A DNA stretch of 64,000 nt from Proteus vulgaris (GCF_016239305.1 NZ_JAEHOQ010000021.1:1-64000), one strand, 5' to 3'. Shown: positions 8,563 through 18,129, counted from the first letter of the stretch. Numbers and translations are program-made. The notes: a model not told the origin generated them from the letters alone.

Positions 8563-8584
8563 TTTCTATTCAGCTAACTGAGAT

Positions 8585-9487
8585 CTAGCGAAGCCATTCC
8601 TCATTTAAGGTTTGGCTATCTCCAAGATAATCTAACAACCACGTCAAAGCAGGCGATTCACTTTTATCAACCCACGTCAGACAGCATGGACTGTCTGGCA
8701 ATGGCTGTGCAAGTTTTAATGTAACTAGCTTACCTTGGGCTATCAATGGCTCAGCACGATGCCAAGGCACCATTCCTACACATAATCCTGCCAACAAACA
8801 CTCAAGCCCCATATCCCATGTTGGTACAACCATTCTACGTTGGTTATTTAACGCCCAAGTGTCACGCTTTGGTAAACTACGTGATGTATCCTCTAAACAT
8901 AAGCTAGGATAGGGTCGCATTTCATCATCGGTTAATGGATGCTCTGCTTTAGCTAATGGGTGATCAACATGACAAACACAGCGCCAAGGCATAAAACCCA
9001 TATCCCTGAAACTATAACGCTCACCAATAGGTGACGCTCTTGTTGCACCAATTGCCAAATCAACACGACCATTAACTAAGGAGTCCCATACCCCATTAAA
9101 TACTTCTGGGTAGACATATAACTCAATATCAGGAAAATGGCGATAAAAATCGAGAATAAGTTGTTGTGTTCTTTCGGGTTTAACAATGCCATCAACTGCT
9201 ATACTAAATTGACCACGCCATCCATTGGAAACTTGTTGGCATAGGTGTCGAGTGTCATTCATTTTTTTGATAACAGATCGCGCTTCTTTGATGAAAATTT
9301 TACCCGCATCGGTTAATTCCACATCACGATGACGACGCTCAAATAAAGGAACGGCAAGCCATTCCTCTAATTGCCGAACAGTATAACTAACGGCGGAGGG
9401 CACTCTGTGCAATTCTTGAGCAGCGGAGCTAAAACTTCCTGTTCTTGCGACTGCATCAACAACTTCTAAAGAGTATTCTGACCACAT
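8585..9487 (-). CDS. punR: LysR-type regulator PunR (YdhB)
   Basis: A 300-residue LysR-type transcriptional regulator. The winged HTH lies at residues 1-60 (SLEVVDAVARTGSFSSAAQEL, LFERRHRDVELTDAG) and the effector domain covers residues 90-300. Its homologue beside purR in E. coli, YdhB/PunR, activates the adjacent divergent transporter punC in response to purine nucleosides. The divergent layout with punC, separated by 118 bp, is retained here and supports the same role. Confidence 0.9.
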   Translation of the reverse strand: MWSEYSLEVVDAVARTGSFSSAAQELHRVPSAVSYTVRQLEEWLAVPLFERRHRDVELTDAGKIFIKEARSVIKKMNDTRHLCQQVSNGWRGQFSIAVDGIVKPERTQQLILDFYRHFPDIELYVYPEVFNGVWDSLVNGRVDLAIGATRASPIGERYSFRDMGFMPWRCVCHVDHPLAKAEHPLTDDEMRPYPSLCLEDTSRSLPKRDTWALNNQRRMVVPTWDMGLECLLAGLCVGMVPWHRAEPLIAQGKLVTLKLAQPLPDSPCCLTWVDKSESPALTWLLDYLGDSQTLNEEWLR

Positions 9488-9605
9488 AGAGTTTATTCCT
9501 TTGAAAATTTTTCACAGCATTAACCAAATATTCCCGTTTCACAAGTAAAATAGGTCTTAGTTACAATACATAAAATGTTCTACATCACATAGCATAGAAA
9601 ATAAA

Positions 9606-10823
9606 ATGAATACTAAAACGTCCACACAATCAAAAACACCTATGAGCTTCATGGTGTACCTAGCAGGTTTGAGTATGCTGGGTTACTTAGCAATTGATAT
9701 GTATTTGCCTGCATTCGGTATGATGCAACGTGAACTTGCTATCAGCGAAGGCGCTATCAGTAATAGCTTAAGTATCTTTTTATTTGGTTTTGCTGTTGCT
9801 CAATTACTTTGGGGACCACTTTCTGACAAAGTCGGTCGTAAACCTATTCTTCTTATTGGTTTAAGCCTTTTCTCTTTAGGCTGTCTTGGTATGTTGTGGG
9901 TTGAAAGTGCAACAGGCTTACTTGCGATGCGCTTCTTACAAGCCTTTGGTGTCTGCTCTGCGGCTGTTATTTGGCAAGCATTAGTTATTGATCGCTTTGA
10001 TGAGTCTCGCGCTCAACATGTTTTTGCTCTAATTATGCCACTGGTTGCATTATCACCTGCGCTCGCCCCTTTAATTGGTGCATCGTTATTAAATCACGGC
10101 GGCTGGCGTATGATTTTCATGCTATTAATGGCAGTAACACTTGTTTTAATGTTACCAACATTAATGCTGAAAAATATTAAACAAAAATCAGTCTCCGATG
10201 CAAACCAATCTACTGCGTCATTTATGACATTACTGAAATCTCCTCTATATACAGGTAACGTATTAGTTTACGCTTCTTGTAGTGCAGGCTTCTTTGCTTG
10301 GTTAGCAGGTTCACCTATTATTCTCGAGAAGATGGGTTACTCACCACAGGATATCGGTTTAAGCTATATTCCACAAACTATTGCATTTATGGTCGGTGGT
10401 TATGGTTGTCGTATTTTACTATCAAAAATGACGGGTAAGGCATTATTACCCCTGCTGTTAATTGGTTATGCCGTTAGTATGACTGCATTATATCTTGTTG
10501 CTAAATTTACTGAACCAACATTAACCACTATCTTAATTCCGTTCTGTATTATGGCTGCAATGAATGGTGCTTCTTATCCAATTGCTGTATCTAATGCTTT
10601 ATCAGCTTATCCTGAAATCAGTGGTAAAGCTGCGGCATTACAAAATGCGCTACAACTGGGCCTTTGTAGTTTAGCAAGTTTTATCGTGTCTGCATTTATT
10701 AGCCAACAACCGCTTATTAACACCACCGCAATTATGGCGTTAACTGCGATCCCAATGGCGGTTGGTTACTTTATTCAGCGTAATAAATCCGTTAGCAAAC
10801 ACACAGTTCAAACAGCAGAATAA
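9606..10823 (+). CDS. punC: MFS purine nucleoside transporter PunC (YdhC)
   Basis: A 405-residue major facilitator of the drug:H+ antiporter-1 (Bcr/CflA) type, with about 12 hydrophobic segments. The loop 2-3 signature GPLSDKVGRKPILLIG is near residue 75 and the antiporter-type stretch ALAPLIGASLL follows near residue 150. The position and divergence from punR match E. coli ydhC/punC, which is implicated in purine ribonucleoside uptake. Before that work the family was annotated as drug export, so the substrate rests on orthology. Confidence 0.88.
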   Translation: MNTKTSTQSKTPMSFMVYLAGLSMLGYLAIDMYLPAFGMMQRELAISEGAISNSLSIFLFGFAVAQLLWGPLSDKVGRKPILLIGLSLFSLGCLGMLWVESATGLLAMRFLQAFGVCSAAVIWQALVIDRFDESRAQHVFALIMPLVALSPALAPLIGASLLNHGGWRMIFMLLMAVTLVLMLPTLMLKNIKQKSVSDANQSTASFMTLLKSPLYTGNVLVYASCSAGFFAWLAGSPIILEKMGYSPQDIGLSYIPQTIAFMVGGYGCRILLSKMTGKALLPLLLIGYAVSMTALYLVAKFTEPTLTTILIPFCIMAAMNGASYPIAVSNALSAYPEISGKAAALQNALQLGLCSLASFIVSAFISQQPLINTTAIMALTAIPMAVGYFIQRNKSVSKHTVQTAE

Positions 10824-11129
10824 CCGCACTCCATATTTTAGGAATATTCTTAAAAAGGCCATTTTATAAAAAATGGCCTTTTTCTTTTCTAGAGAAAAGT
10901 AATCCACATCTCTATACTTACCTATACGCTGTAATGGCGTTTTATTTATTTTTCTTTCGGATTTTGAGGCATTAAACAGATTATTAGCTGATTATGTCAG
11001 ATTAGTTGTCTTATTAATTCTATTCGTTCAATCCATATTGAACACAATACCATTTTAATACTGTCAATCTGCACACATCCTTTCTTAGCTTTATGTCTCA
11101 AAACCCGCTTAGTTTACGCCGGAGAGTAT
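10824..11129. other. punC-cfa intergenic region
   Basis: Contains the punC terminator (10852-10885) and then about 245 bases of cfa upstream sequence with no gene. In E. coli cfa has two promoters and a long leader targeted by the sRNA RydC. A long leader is possible here, but no element could be identified by eye. Confidence 0.5.
10852..10885 (+). terminator. punC terminator
   Basis: AAAAAGGCCATTT pairs with AAATGGCCTTTTT, a 13-bp stem with a short A-rich loop, followed by CTTTTCT. Confidence 0.9.
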
Positions 11130-12284
11130 ATGAGTACATCTTGTGTAGAAGAAGGCCGAAAGACCTCTAATGATCCTTATAAAAGGATCGCTATAGAACT
11201 ATTAACTCATGCAGATATTCGAGTAAATGGCTCTGAACCTTATGATATTCAGGTTCACAATCAAAATTTTTATAAAAGAGTATTGCAACAAGGCTCATTA
11301 GGTCTCGGTGAAAGCTATATGGACGGTTGGTGGGATTGTGAGCGACTTGATATATTCTTTCATAAAGTATTGCGTGCAGGCCTTGAAAATAAGCTTCCAC
11401 AAAACCTACGTGATATTTTCAAAATTGCGACGGCCCGTCTTTTTAATCTACAAACACAAAAACGTGCATGGATGGTTGGTAAAGAGCATTACGATCTTGG
11501 TAATGATTTATTTACATCTATGCTTGATCCTAATATGCAATATTCCTGTGGCTATTGGAAAAATGCAGATAACTTAACGCAAGCTCAAGAGCACAAATTA
11601 GATCTTATTTGCCGGAAGCTAGATTTGAAACCCGGTATGACTTTATTAGATATCGGTTGTGGTTGGGGTGGGCTCGCCGCTTACGCAGCAAAACATTTTG
11701 GTGTTTCTGTCACAGGTGTCACCATTTCTGTTGAACAGCAAAAATTGGCACAAGCACGATGCCAAGGACTTGATGTTAATATTATTTTAGAAGATTATCG
11801 CGATTTACATGAACAATTTGATCGTATCGTTTCTGTCGGTATGTTTGAGCATGTTGGTCCTAAAAATTATGCGACGTACTTTAAAGTAGTTCGTCGTAAC
11901 TTAAAAGAAGACGGTCTATTTTTACTGCATACCATCGGATCTAATCGCGATAAAGTGAATGTAGATAGTTGGATAAGTAAATATATTTTTCCTAATGGTT
12001 GCTTGCCGTCGATTCAAAAAATTGCACATGCAATAGACGGTAATTTTGTGATGGAAGATTGGCACAACTTTGGTGCCGATTATGATAAAACTCTAATGGC
12101 ATGGTATCAGCGCTTTTTAACCTGTTGGCCAGAAATTGAATCAAATTATACACCGCGTTTTAAACGCATGTTTAGCTATTATCTAAATGCTTGTGCTGGT
12201 GCATTTAGAGCCAGAGATATTCAATTATGGCAAATCATGTTGAGCCCTAAAGGGCAAATTGGTGGTTTACAAATTCCACGTTGA
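11130..12284 (+). CDS. cfa: cyclopropane-fatty-acyl-phospholipid synthase
   Basis: Cfa transfers a methylene from S-adenosylmethionine to cis double bonds of membrane phospholipid acyl chains, protecting membranes in stationary phase and acid. The 384-residue product has the SAM motif LLDIGCGWGGLAAYAA near residue 175, VTISVEQQKLAQAR, MFEHVGPKNY and the C-terminal CAGAFRARDIQLWQ segment that holds the catalytic Cys of the family. It starts at an ATG after GGAGAG. Orientation and neighbours (punC, ribE, mdtK) match E. coli. Confidence 0.97.
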   Translation: MSTSCVEEGRKTSNDPYKRIAIELLTHADIRVNGSEPYDIQVHNQNFYKRVLQQGSLGLGESYMDGWWDCERLDIFFHKVLRAGLENKLPQNLRDIFKIATARLFNLQTQKRAWMVGKEHYDLGNDLFTSMLDPNMQYSCGYWKNADNLTQAQEHKLDLICRKLDLKPGMTLLDIGCGWGGLAAYAAKHFGVSVTGVTISVEQQKLAQARCQGLDVNIILEDYRDLHEQFDRIVSVGMFEHVGPKNYATYFKVVRRNLKEDGLFLLHTIGSNRDKVNVDSWISKYIFPNGCLPSIQKIAHAIDGNFVMEDWHNFGADYDKTLMAWYQRFLTCWPEIESNYTPRFKRMFSYYLNACAGAFRARDIQLWQIMLSPKGQIGGLQIPR

Positions 12285-12301
12285 TTTTTCTTAAAAACAA
12301 A

Positions 12302-12332
12302 AAAGCCAGTTTAATAATTGAACTGGCTTTCT
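12302..12332. terminator. bidirectional terminator between cfa and ribE
   Basis: AAAGCCAGTT (12303-12312) pairs with AACTGGCTTT (12321-12330). An A-run lies on the left and a T-rich right flank follows. The stem nearly repeats that of the rnt/grxD terminator. Confidence 0.85.
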
Positions 12333-12379
12333 CTTTAGTCTGGCTTGAAAAACAATAAAGCTAATAAGTCATAATGTCA

Positions 12380-13030
12380 TTATTGCTCTTCGTTTTCACT
12401 TTGTTGTGTTGCTAATAAAGCTTGTTGCTGTGCCATAACACGTTCGACTGTATCCACAATCGCTTGAGTCTGAGGATCAAGTTCAATATTCACTTTATCG
12501 CCAAGGCGTTTACGACCGAGTGTCGTTCTATCACGTGTTTCTGGAATTAGATGAACACAGAATCGATTATTAACCACATCACCAATAGTCAGACTAATAC
12601 CATCAATACCGATAAAGCCTTTATGCAAAATGTATTTCATCATCGATTTATCAAAGATGCGAAACCAAATTTGTAAATTGTTTTCTGAAGTAATAATTTT
12701 GGCAACTTCGGCAGTTGTGGCAATATGACCAGACATCACATGCCCTCCTATTTCATCACCGTATTTAGCTGCGCGTTCAATATTAACTTCAGAGCCCACG
12801 TTTAATTCACCAAGGTTAGTAAGACGTAACGTCTCTTTCACTAAATCAAAGCTAATGTGCGTACCTTCAATTTTAGTAACCGTTAAACAGCAACCATTAT
12901 TCGCAACAGAGGCTCCTGTTTCTAAGTTACCGACTAACTCTTTTGGTAATTCAATGATATGGGTACGAAAATCGCCTTTATCTTCTATAGCAATAACTCG
13001 CCCTTTTCCCTGAACAATACCTGTAAACAT
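12380..13030 (-). CDS. ribE: riboflavin synthase alpha chain
   Basis: Riboflavin synthase dismutates two 6,7-dimethyl-8-ribityllumazine molecules to riboflavin. The 216 residues show the tandem duplication of the lumazine-binding domain: MFTGIVQGKG and GASVANNGCCLTV in the first half, SGHI and GIDGISLTIGDV in the second. The C terminus is a Gln-rich tail. In E. coli nomenclature the gene is ribE (older name ribC). It is divergent from mdtK, as in E. coli. No FMN riboswitch is visible upstream, which is normal for this gene. Confidence 0.96.
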   Translation of the reverse strand: MFTGIVQGKGRVIAIEDKGDFRTHIIELPKELVGNLETGASVANNGCCLTVTKIEGTHISFDLVKETLRLTNLGELNVGSEVNIERAAKYGDEIGGHVMSGHIATTAEVAKIITSENNLQIWFRIFDKSMMKYILHKGFIGIDGISLTIGDVVNNRFCVHLIPETRDRTTLGRKRLGDKVNIELDPQTQAIVDTVERVMAQQQALLATQQSENEEQ

Positions 13031-13343
13031 CTTACATCTCCTTGGGTAGATAAACTGGTAAACTCAATTTAGGCTTATGTTAGTTAGAATAACATAGCTC
13101 TTATTAATACGAAGGAACAATTATCGTATTTATTCCTTGCTGAGAATTGCCGTTAAATATAACGTAAAAACACCTAATAAATTATCAAAATCCTGTGTTT
13201 AAAAAGCTAAACATCTTTCGTTGCTAATTAAACTTTTATCATTAGAATATGCGTTCTTGAGGATCTCTTTACGCCATTTTAACAATATGGCGTTTGTTCT
13301 CTTCCTTTCCTTCCTTTTTCTTATAATAAATAAAGGTGTATGC
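13031..13343. other. ribE-mdtK divergent region
   Basis: Carries both promoters. A terminator-like hairpin, ACGCCAT (13271-13277) with ATGGCGT (13287-13293), followed by a pyrimidine-rich run, sits 50 nt before the mdtK start and could be a leader attenuator. Codons upstream of the GTG at 13344 are open but do not resemble MdtK. Confidence 0.45.
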
Positions 13344-14717
13344 GTGCAGAAGTACATAAAAGAAGCGCGTAGCTTACTTGCTTTAGGTATTCCCGTTATC
13401 ATCGCGCAATTTTCCCAAACAGCAATGGGTGTGGTTGATACTGTTATGGCGGGTGCTGTAAATGCGACAGAAATGTCAGCGGTGGCAGTAGGTACGTCTA
13501 TTTGGTTACCAACGATTTTACTGGGTCAAGGCATATTAATGGCATTGACGCCAATCGTTGCACAATTAAATGGCTCAGGGCAACGAAAACATATTGCAGA
13601 TCGTACACAGCAAGGTTTTTGGCTCGCGACGTTCTTATCAATTATGGTTATAGCCATACTTTATAACAGCCGATTTATTATTGAAGCACAGCATGATATT
13701 GAACCCGAATTGGCGGAAAAAGCCATTGGCTTTATCCACGCCATTATGTGGGGTGCTCCTGGCTGTCTTTATTATCAAGTTCTGCGAAGTCAATGTGAAG
13801 GGTTATCCAAAACGAAACCCGGTATGATCATTGGTTTTGTTGGCTTATTAATTAATATCCCTGTTAACTACGCCTTTATTTACGGTAAATTTGGTGCGCC
13901 ACAATTAGGGGGTATTGGTTGTGGTGTCGCAACTGCCTCTGTTTTCTGGGCAATGTTCTTGATGATGCGTTATTACGTACGCAGGGCACCAACACAGCGG
14001 GATGTAATGCCAGTAAAACGGTTAGTGCTTCCACAATTTCATACCATAAAACGTATTACTTTTTTAGGCCTACCTGTTGGTTTAGCTTTATTCTTTGAAG
14101 TCACACTGTTCGCCGTTGTTGCATTATTAGTATCACCTTTGGGCGTTACTGCAGTTGCAAGCCATCAAATCGCACTGAATTTTAGCTCATTGATGTTTAT
14201 GTTCCCTTTATCGTTAGGTATAGCGGCAACTATCCGTGTGGGTTATAACTTAGGACAACGTTCTACAGAGCAGGCTCGTATTTCAGCAATTACAGCCCTT
14301 GTGGTTGGTTTAATACTGGCAAGTTGTACCGCCGTTTTCTCTATTATCTTTAGAGAAAAAATTGCCTTAATGTATAACGATAATATTGAAGTCGTGACAC
14401 TGGCCTCTCATCTAATGTTATTCGCTGCGCTTTACCAGTTATCAGATTCGGTGCAAGTTATTGGCTCGGGTGTGTTACGTGGGTATAAAGATACACGTTC
14501 TATCTTCTTTATTACTTTTATTGCCTATTGGGTCATTGGTCTACCTTCAGGTTATATCTTAGGTCGTACTGATTACGTTGTTGAAGCGATGGGCCCAGCC
14601 GGTTTCTGGATTGGCTTTATTCTTGGCTTAACTGCATCCGCAATTATGATGGGTTCTCGTATTTGGTGGATCCAACGTCAATCTGATGAAGTGGTGTTAT
14701 TACGCTCAGAACGTTAA
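13344..14717 (+). CDS. mdtK: multidrug/Na+ antiporter MdtK (NorM), MATE family
   Basis: MATE-family inner-membrane exporter of cationic drugs, including fluoroquinolones, driven by Na+ or H+. I place the start at GTG 13344 ([17 protein letters not shown]), which gives 457 residues, exactly the E. coli length and N terminus. It follows a TAAAGG site. The frame is open for 41 more codons upstream, but that stretch is unrelated. Twelve helices are evident, with the internal duplication and motifs [12 protein letters not shown] and [12 protein letters not shown]. Confidence 0.95.
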   Translation: MQKYIKEARSLLALGIPVIIAQFSQTAMGVVDTVMAGAVNATEMSAVAVGTSIWLPTILLGQGILMALTPIVAQLNGSGQRKHIADRTQQGFWLATFLSIMVIAILYNSRFIIEAQHDIEPELAEKAIGFIHAIMWGAPGCLYYQVLRSQCEGLSKTKPGMIIGFVGLLINIPVNYAFIYGKFGAPQLGGIGCGVATASVFWAMFLMMRYYVRRAPTQRDVMPVKRLVLPQFHTIKRITFLGLPVGLALFFEVTLFAVVALLVSPLGVTAVASHQIALNFSSLMFMFPLSLGIAATIRVGYNLGQRSTEQARISAITALVVGLILASCTAVFSIIFREKIALMYNDNIEVVTLASHLMLFAALYQLSDSVQVIGSGVLRGYKDTRSIFFITFIAYWVIGLPSGYILGRTDYVVEAMGPAGFWIGFILGLTASAIMMGSRIWWIQRQSDEVVLLRSER

Positions 14718-14733
14718 ACAAAAAGGTTAATTC

Positions 14734-14812
14734 GGCAAGAGAATGACACAAATATCAACAAATAGCTTTAAATACGAGCAGTTGAGTATAAATTTGTGTT
14801 TTTCCTCTTGCC
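14734..14812. repeat. long imperfect inverted repeat before the tRNA-Val pair
   Basis: GGCAAGAG (14734-14741) pairs with CTCTTGCC (14805-14812), and ACACAAAT (14746-14753) pairs with ATTTGTGT (14792-14799). Together they make a 16-bp interrupted stem closing a 38-nt loop. It may be the mdtK transcript end, a small mobile remnant, or a leader of the tRNA operon. Confidence 0.5.
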
Positions 14813-14866
14813 AGAATCGGATCATCTCGTTAATATTCGTTCCCGTTGTTACCCAGAATAGATAAT

Positions 14867-14943
14867 GCGTCCATAGCTCAGTTGGTTAGAGCACCACCTT
14901 GACATGGTGGGGGTCGGTGGTTCGAGTCCACTTGGACGCACCA
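14867..14943 (+). tRNA. valV: tRNA-Val (GAC)
   Basis: A 77-base cloverleaf with encoded CCA. Acceptor GCGTCCA pairs with TGGACGC. The anticodon stem CCACC/GGTGG closes loop TTGACAT with anticodon GAC at 14901-14903, and the T arm contains GGTTCGAGTCC. The position between mdtK and pykF matches E. coli valV. Confidence 0.98.
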
Positions 14944-14972
14944 TTTATTTTTCAACAACATCTCAATACAGT

Positions 14973-15049
14973 GCGTCCATAGCTCAGTTGGTTAGAGCAC
15001 CACCTTGACATGGTGGGGGTCGGTGGTTCGAGTCCACTTGGACGCACCA
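14973..15049 (+). tRNA. valW: tRNA-Val (GAC), second copy
   Basis: Identical over all 77 bases to the copy at 14867-14943 and separated from it by 29 nt, so both are probably processed from one transcript. Anticodon GAC lies at 15007-15009. This is the counterpart of E. coli valW. Confidence 0.98.
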
Positions 15050-15225
15050 TTTTTCTTTCTCTTTTTCTGATTTTTACTCATCTTACCTACCCTACAAAAT
15101 AATTAATTCAGCTTGCAAAAATTTATTGCGCAACAAAATGTTTAAAAAACAAGCAGTCAGCACCGTATTTTGATCACATCACTTAAATTTACCTTTTTTC
15201 GATTTTATTCATAGAAATTAACCTC

Positions 15226-15231
15226 TATAAT
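15226..15231 (+). promoter_or_regulatory. candidate pykF promoter -10
   Basis: A perfect TATAAT at 15226-15231 would start transcription near 15238, giving a leader of roughly 270 nt before pykF. No clear -35 is seen. The rest of the 15050-15507 gap shows no gene. Confidence 0.45.
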
Positions 15232-15248
15232 ACGAAACATAATTTTGT

Positions 15249-15260
15249 TGAAAGGTTTCA
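15249..15260 (+). promoter_or_regulatory. Cra (FruR) site upstream of pykF
   Basis: TGAAAGGTTTCA is close to the Cra consensus TGAAACGTTTCA and sits just downstream of the TATAAT at 15226. That placement suits repression, which is how Cra acts on pykF in E. coli. Confidence 0.6.
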
Positions 15261-15507
15261 GCGTGTTGATTTACAGGCATCTTTAGAAAACAGAACAAAT
15301 GAATCGTGATAGACTATAATGTATGATGTCTACCAACCTTTGATACAAAATAGTGATAAGTTTTTTATGATGTTGCTGGAACATTAACATGTTGCGCAAC
15401 TTATCCATTAGAGATGAGTTTACATATTCTGTTTCGCACAGTTGATTAAAAATCAGCGACATTAACCCTTATTCATCCATTACAATACAACCATTAAATA
15501 GACTGCC

Positions 15508-16920
15508 ATGAAAAAGACAAAAATTGTTTGCACCATCGGACCAAAAACCGAATCTGAAGAAAAACTGAATCAATTACTGGACGCGGGCATGAATGTTATG
15601 CGTCTAAACTTCTCTCACGGTGACTATGAAGAGCATGGCAACCGTATCAAAAACCTGCGTAACGTTTGTGCTAAAACAGGCAAAAAAGCCGCTATTTTAT
15701 TAGATACTAAAGGCCCAGAAATCCGTACCATTAAATTAGAAGGTGGTAACGATGTCGCTTTAGTTGCTGGCCAAACTTTCACTTTTACTACAGACAAATC
15801 TGTTGTTGGTAATAAAGATCGTGTCGCTGTAACTTATGAAGGTTTCGCAAAAGATTTAACCGTTGGTAATACTGTATTAGTTGATGATGGCCTTATCGGT
15901 ATGAAAGTAACAAAAGTTACTGATACTGAAGTTGTTTGTGAAGTTTTAAACAACGGTGACTTAGGTGAAAACAAAGGCGTTAACTTACCTGGCGTTTCTA
16001 TCGGTTTACCTGCATTAGCAGAAAAAGATAAACAAGATCTTATCTTTGGTTGTGAACAAGGCGTTGACTTTGTTGCAGCTTCATTCATTCGTAAACGTTC
16101 TGATGTTGAAGAAATGCGTGCACACTTAAAGGCACACGGTGGCGAAAACATCATGATCATCTCAAAAATTGAGAACCAAGAAGGCCTGAATAATTTCGAT
16201 GAAATTTTAGAAGCTTCTGACGGTATCATGGTTGCACGTGGTGACTTAGGTGTTGAAATTCCTGTTGAAGAAGTTATTTTTGCGCAAAAAATGATGATCG
16301 AAAAATGTAACGCGGCGCGCAAAGTGGTTATCACTGCAACGCAAATGTTAGATTCGATGATCAAAAACCCACGTCCTACTCGTGCTGAAGCGGGTGACGT
16401 TGCGAATGCTATCTTAGATGGTACTGATGCTGTTATGCTCTCAGGCGAAAGTGCAAAAGGTAAATACCCAGTAGAAGCGGTTACTATCATGGCTACGATT
16501 TGTGATCGTACTGACCGTATCATGCAATCTCGCCTTGATTACAAACAAACAGCTGCGAAATTACGCGTAACTGAAGCAGTTTGTCGCGGTGCGGTTGAAA
16601 TGGCTGAGAACTTAGATGCACCTCTGATTGTTGTTGCTACTTTCGGTGGTAAATCAGCACGTTCTATCCGTAAATATTTCCCAACAGCACCAATTTTAGC
16701 CTTAACAAACAACGAAGAAACCGCTCGTCAACTTCTGTTAGTTAAAGGTGTTACAACTCAATTAGTTAACGAAATTTCTTCTACTGATGACTTCTATCGC
16801 ATTGGTAAAGAAGCCGCATTAGCGAGTGGTTTAGCTCATACAGGCGATCGCGTTGTTATGGTAACAGGTGCATTAGTTGATAGCGGTACAACAAATACTT
16901 CATCTGTTCACGTTCTGTAA
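15508..16920 (+). CDS. pykF: pyruvate kinase I
   Basis: PykF converts phosphoenolpyruvate and ADP to pyruvate and ATP and is the fructose-1,6-bisphosphate-activated isozyme of lower glycolysis. The 470 residues equal the E. coli enzyme. Motifs include [25 protein letters not shown], the catalytic-Lys signature [11 protein letters not shown] near residue 220 and [12 protein letters not shown]. The C-terminal regulatory domain ends SVHVL. Codon choice is strongly expression-biased. A Cra-like site and a long leader precede it. A clear terminator follows. Confidence 0.98.
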   Translation: MKKTKIVCTIGPKTESEEKLNQLLDAGMNVMRLNFSHGDYEEHGNRIKNLRNVCAKTGKKAAILLDTKGPEIRTIKLEGGNDVALVAGQTFTFTTDKSVVGNKDRVAVTYEGFAKDLTVGNTVLVDDGLIGMKVTKVTDTEVVCEVLNNGDLGENKGVNLPGVSIGLPALAEKDKQDLIFGCEQGVDFVAASFIRKRSDVEEMRAHLKAHGGENIMIISKIENQEGLNNFDEILEASDGIMVARGDLGVEIPVEEVIFAQKMMIEKCNAARKVVITATQMLDSMIKNPRPTRAEAGDVANAILDGTDAVMLSGESAKGKYPVEAVTIMATICDRTDRIMQSRLDYKQTAAKLRVTEAVCRGAVEMAENLDAPLIVVATFGGKSARSIRKYFPTAPILALTNNEETARQLLLVKGVTTQLVNEISSTDDFYRIGKEAALASGLAHTGDRVVMVTGALVDSGTTNTSSVHVL

Positions 16921-16943
16921 TTTAACAATACATTAATTGTTCA

Positions 16944-16972
16944 AACGCCACTTTTTAAGTGGCGTTTTTTAT
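16944..16972 (+). terminator. pykF terminator
   Basis: AACGCCACT (16944-16952) pairs with AGTGGCGTT (16958-16966), followed by a T-run. Confidence 0.93.
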
Positions 16973-17070
16973 TATTTACTTACATTCCATTTATTTTTTC
17001 TCTTTTCTTTGCCACTTCTTCTATCTTTTTAGTAAGCCTTTTATTCATATACGCTAAATAAGGATATAAA

Positions 17071-18129
17071 ATGTCTGATGACACAATAAATTCTAATGTC
17101 TTTGCTTGTACTACCCTTGCGATTAAAGATAAAAAAAGTCGTATTTACCATGGTAGAACAATGGAGTTCTCAACAGACAAACCCGCTTCAATATTTGCAT
17201 ATTATCCTAAAGCACATACTTTCCAACAAAATGCTCCTGACGGCACACCAGGACTAAAATATGCCGTTAAATACCCTTTTATTGCCATTACAGCGCCAAT
17301 TAATTTAGAAGGGACAAAAGACGTACTTGAGGGCGTCAATACTCAAGGACTTTCTTTTAGCTTGAATATGCTTCCTGATTCAAAGCTCGACGATATTCTC
17401 CCTCAAGATTACGCAACGTCAGTGCCAATTGCAGCAATCGGTGAATGGGCTTTAGCACAATATGCAACCGTTGAAGAGCTAAGACAAGCCATTCCTAAAA
17501 CGGTTTTTTGGTCACAAAAACTATTACTTTTACGTAATTTACCCAGCCCTTTTCATTATGCTTTTTACGATAAAACTGGAGCTTGTATTGTTGTTGAGGT
17601 TTCTGATGGTCGTTTACATATTTATGACAATCCAACTTATTGCATGACCAATGGCCCATTATTTCCATGGCATCTTACTAACTTAAATAATTACACTCAT
17701 CTTTCTAATGTTAATATCTCCACCAGCACATTGGGAAATGTAAAGGTCAAACAACCAGATAGCGGGATTGCTTTAGCTTCCCTACCAAGCTCTGATACTT
17801 CTGTCGATAGATTTATTCGTGCCGTTTACTATACAACTTATTACCACCAAGTGTCTGATCCTGATATACAACTCATTGAATTAGCCCATATCATGAACCG
17901 TTTTGATCGCCCTAAAAATTCCACAATCGATCCATTGCTAGGCCATGACACGTTAAAAGCGCTTCATACAAGTGAATTTTCAGTGTGGACAACGCTCACC
18001 GATTTAGAACGAGGAATACTCTTTTTTAGAGGATATAACAATCTCAACTTCCAAAAATTTACGCTTGAAGCATTTAAAAATGAAGCAGAACCTATTTTCA
18101 TAAAAGTAAATTTAAAAGGTGATTTATAG
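17071..18129 (+). CDS. choloylglycine hydrolase / penicillin V acylase family protein
   Basis: A 352-residue linear-amide C-N hydrolase of the Ntn superfamily (bile salt hydrolases, penicillin V acylases, some acyl-homoserine-lactone acylases). The candidate nucleophile is Cys13 in VFACTTLAIKD, with the supporting GRTMEF motif (Arg29) and a TNGP motif near residue 193 where the family has its oxyanion Asn. Activity needs removal of residues 1-12 to expose Cys13. That stretch is too polar for a Sec signal, so a cytosolic enzyme with a short autocleaved propeptide is likely. The gene stands alone between pykF and lpp, is absent from this locus in E. coli, and has no clear regulator. The substrate is unknown. 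Confidence 0.82.
   Translation: MSDDTINSNVFACTTLAIKDKKSRIYHGRTMEFSTDKPASIFAYYPKAHTFQQNAPDGTPGLKYAVKYPFIAITAPINLEGTKDVLEGVNTQGLSFSLNMLPDSKLDDILPQDYATSVPIAAIGEWALAQYATVEELRQAIPKTVFWSQKLLLLRNLPSPFHYAFYDKTGACIVVEVSDGRLHIYDNPTYCMTNGPLFPWHLTNLNNYTHLSNVNISTSTLGNVKVKQPDSGIALASLPSSDTSVDRFIRAVYYTTYYHQVSDPDIQLIELAHIMNRFDRPKNSTIDPLLGHDTLKALHTSEFSVWTTLTDLERGILFFRGYNNLNFQKFTLEAFKNEAEPIFIKVNLKGDL

Noticed and set aside
13221..13343. N-terminal extension of mdtK from an upstream ATG
   Set aside because: The extra 41 residues do not resemble MdtK, and the GTG at 13344 gives exactly the 457-residue family length with a suitable ribosome binding site.
14867..15049. Tandem tRNA-Val genes as an attachment site for an integrated element
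   Set aside because: No integrase gene, no partial tRNA repeat downstream, and the neighbouring genes are the normal backbone.
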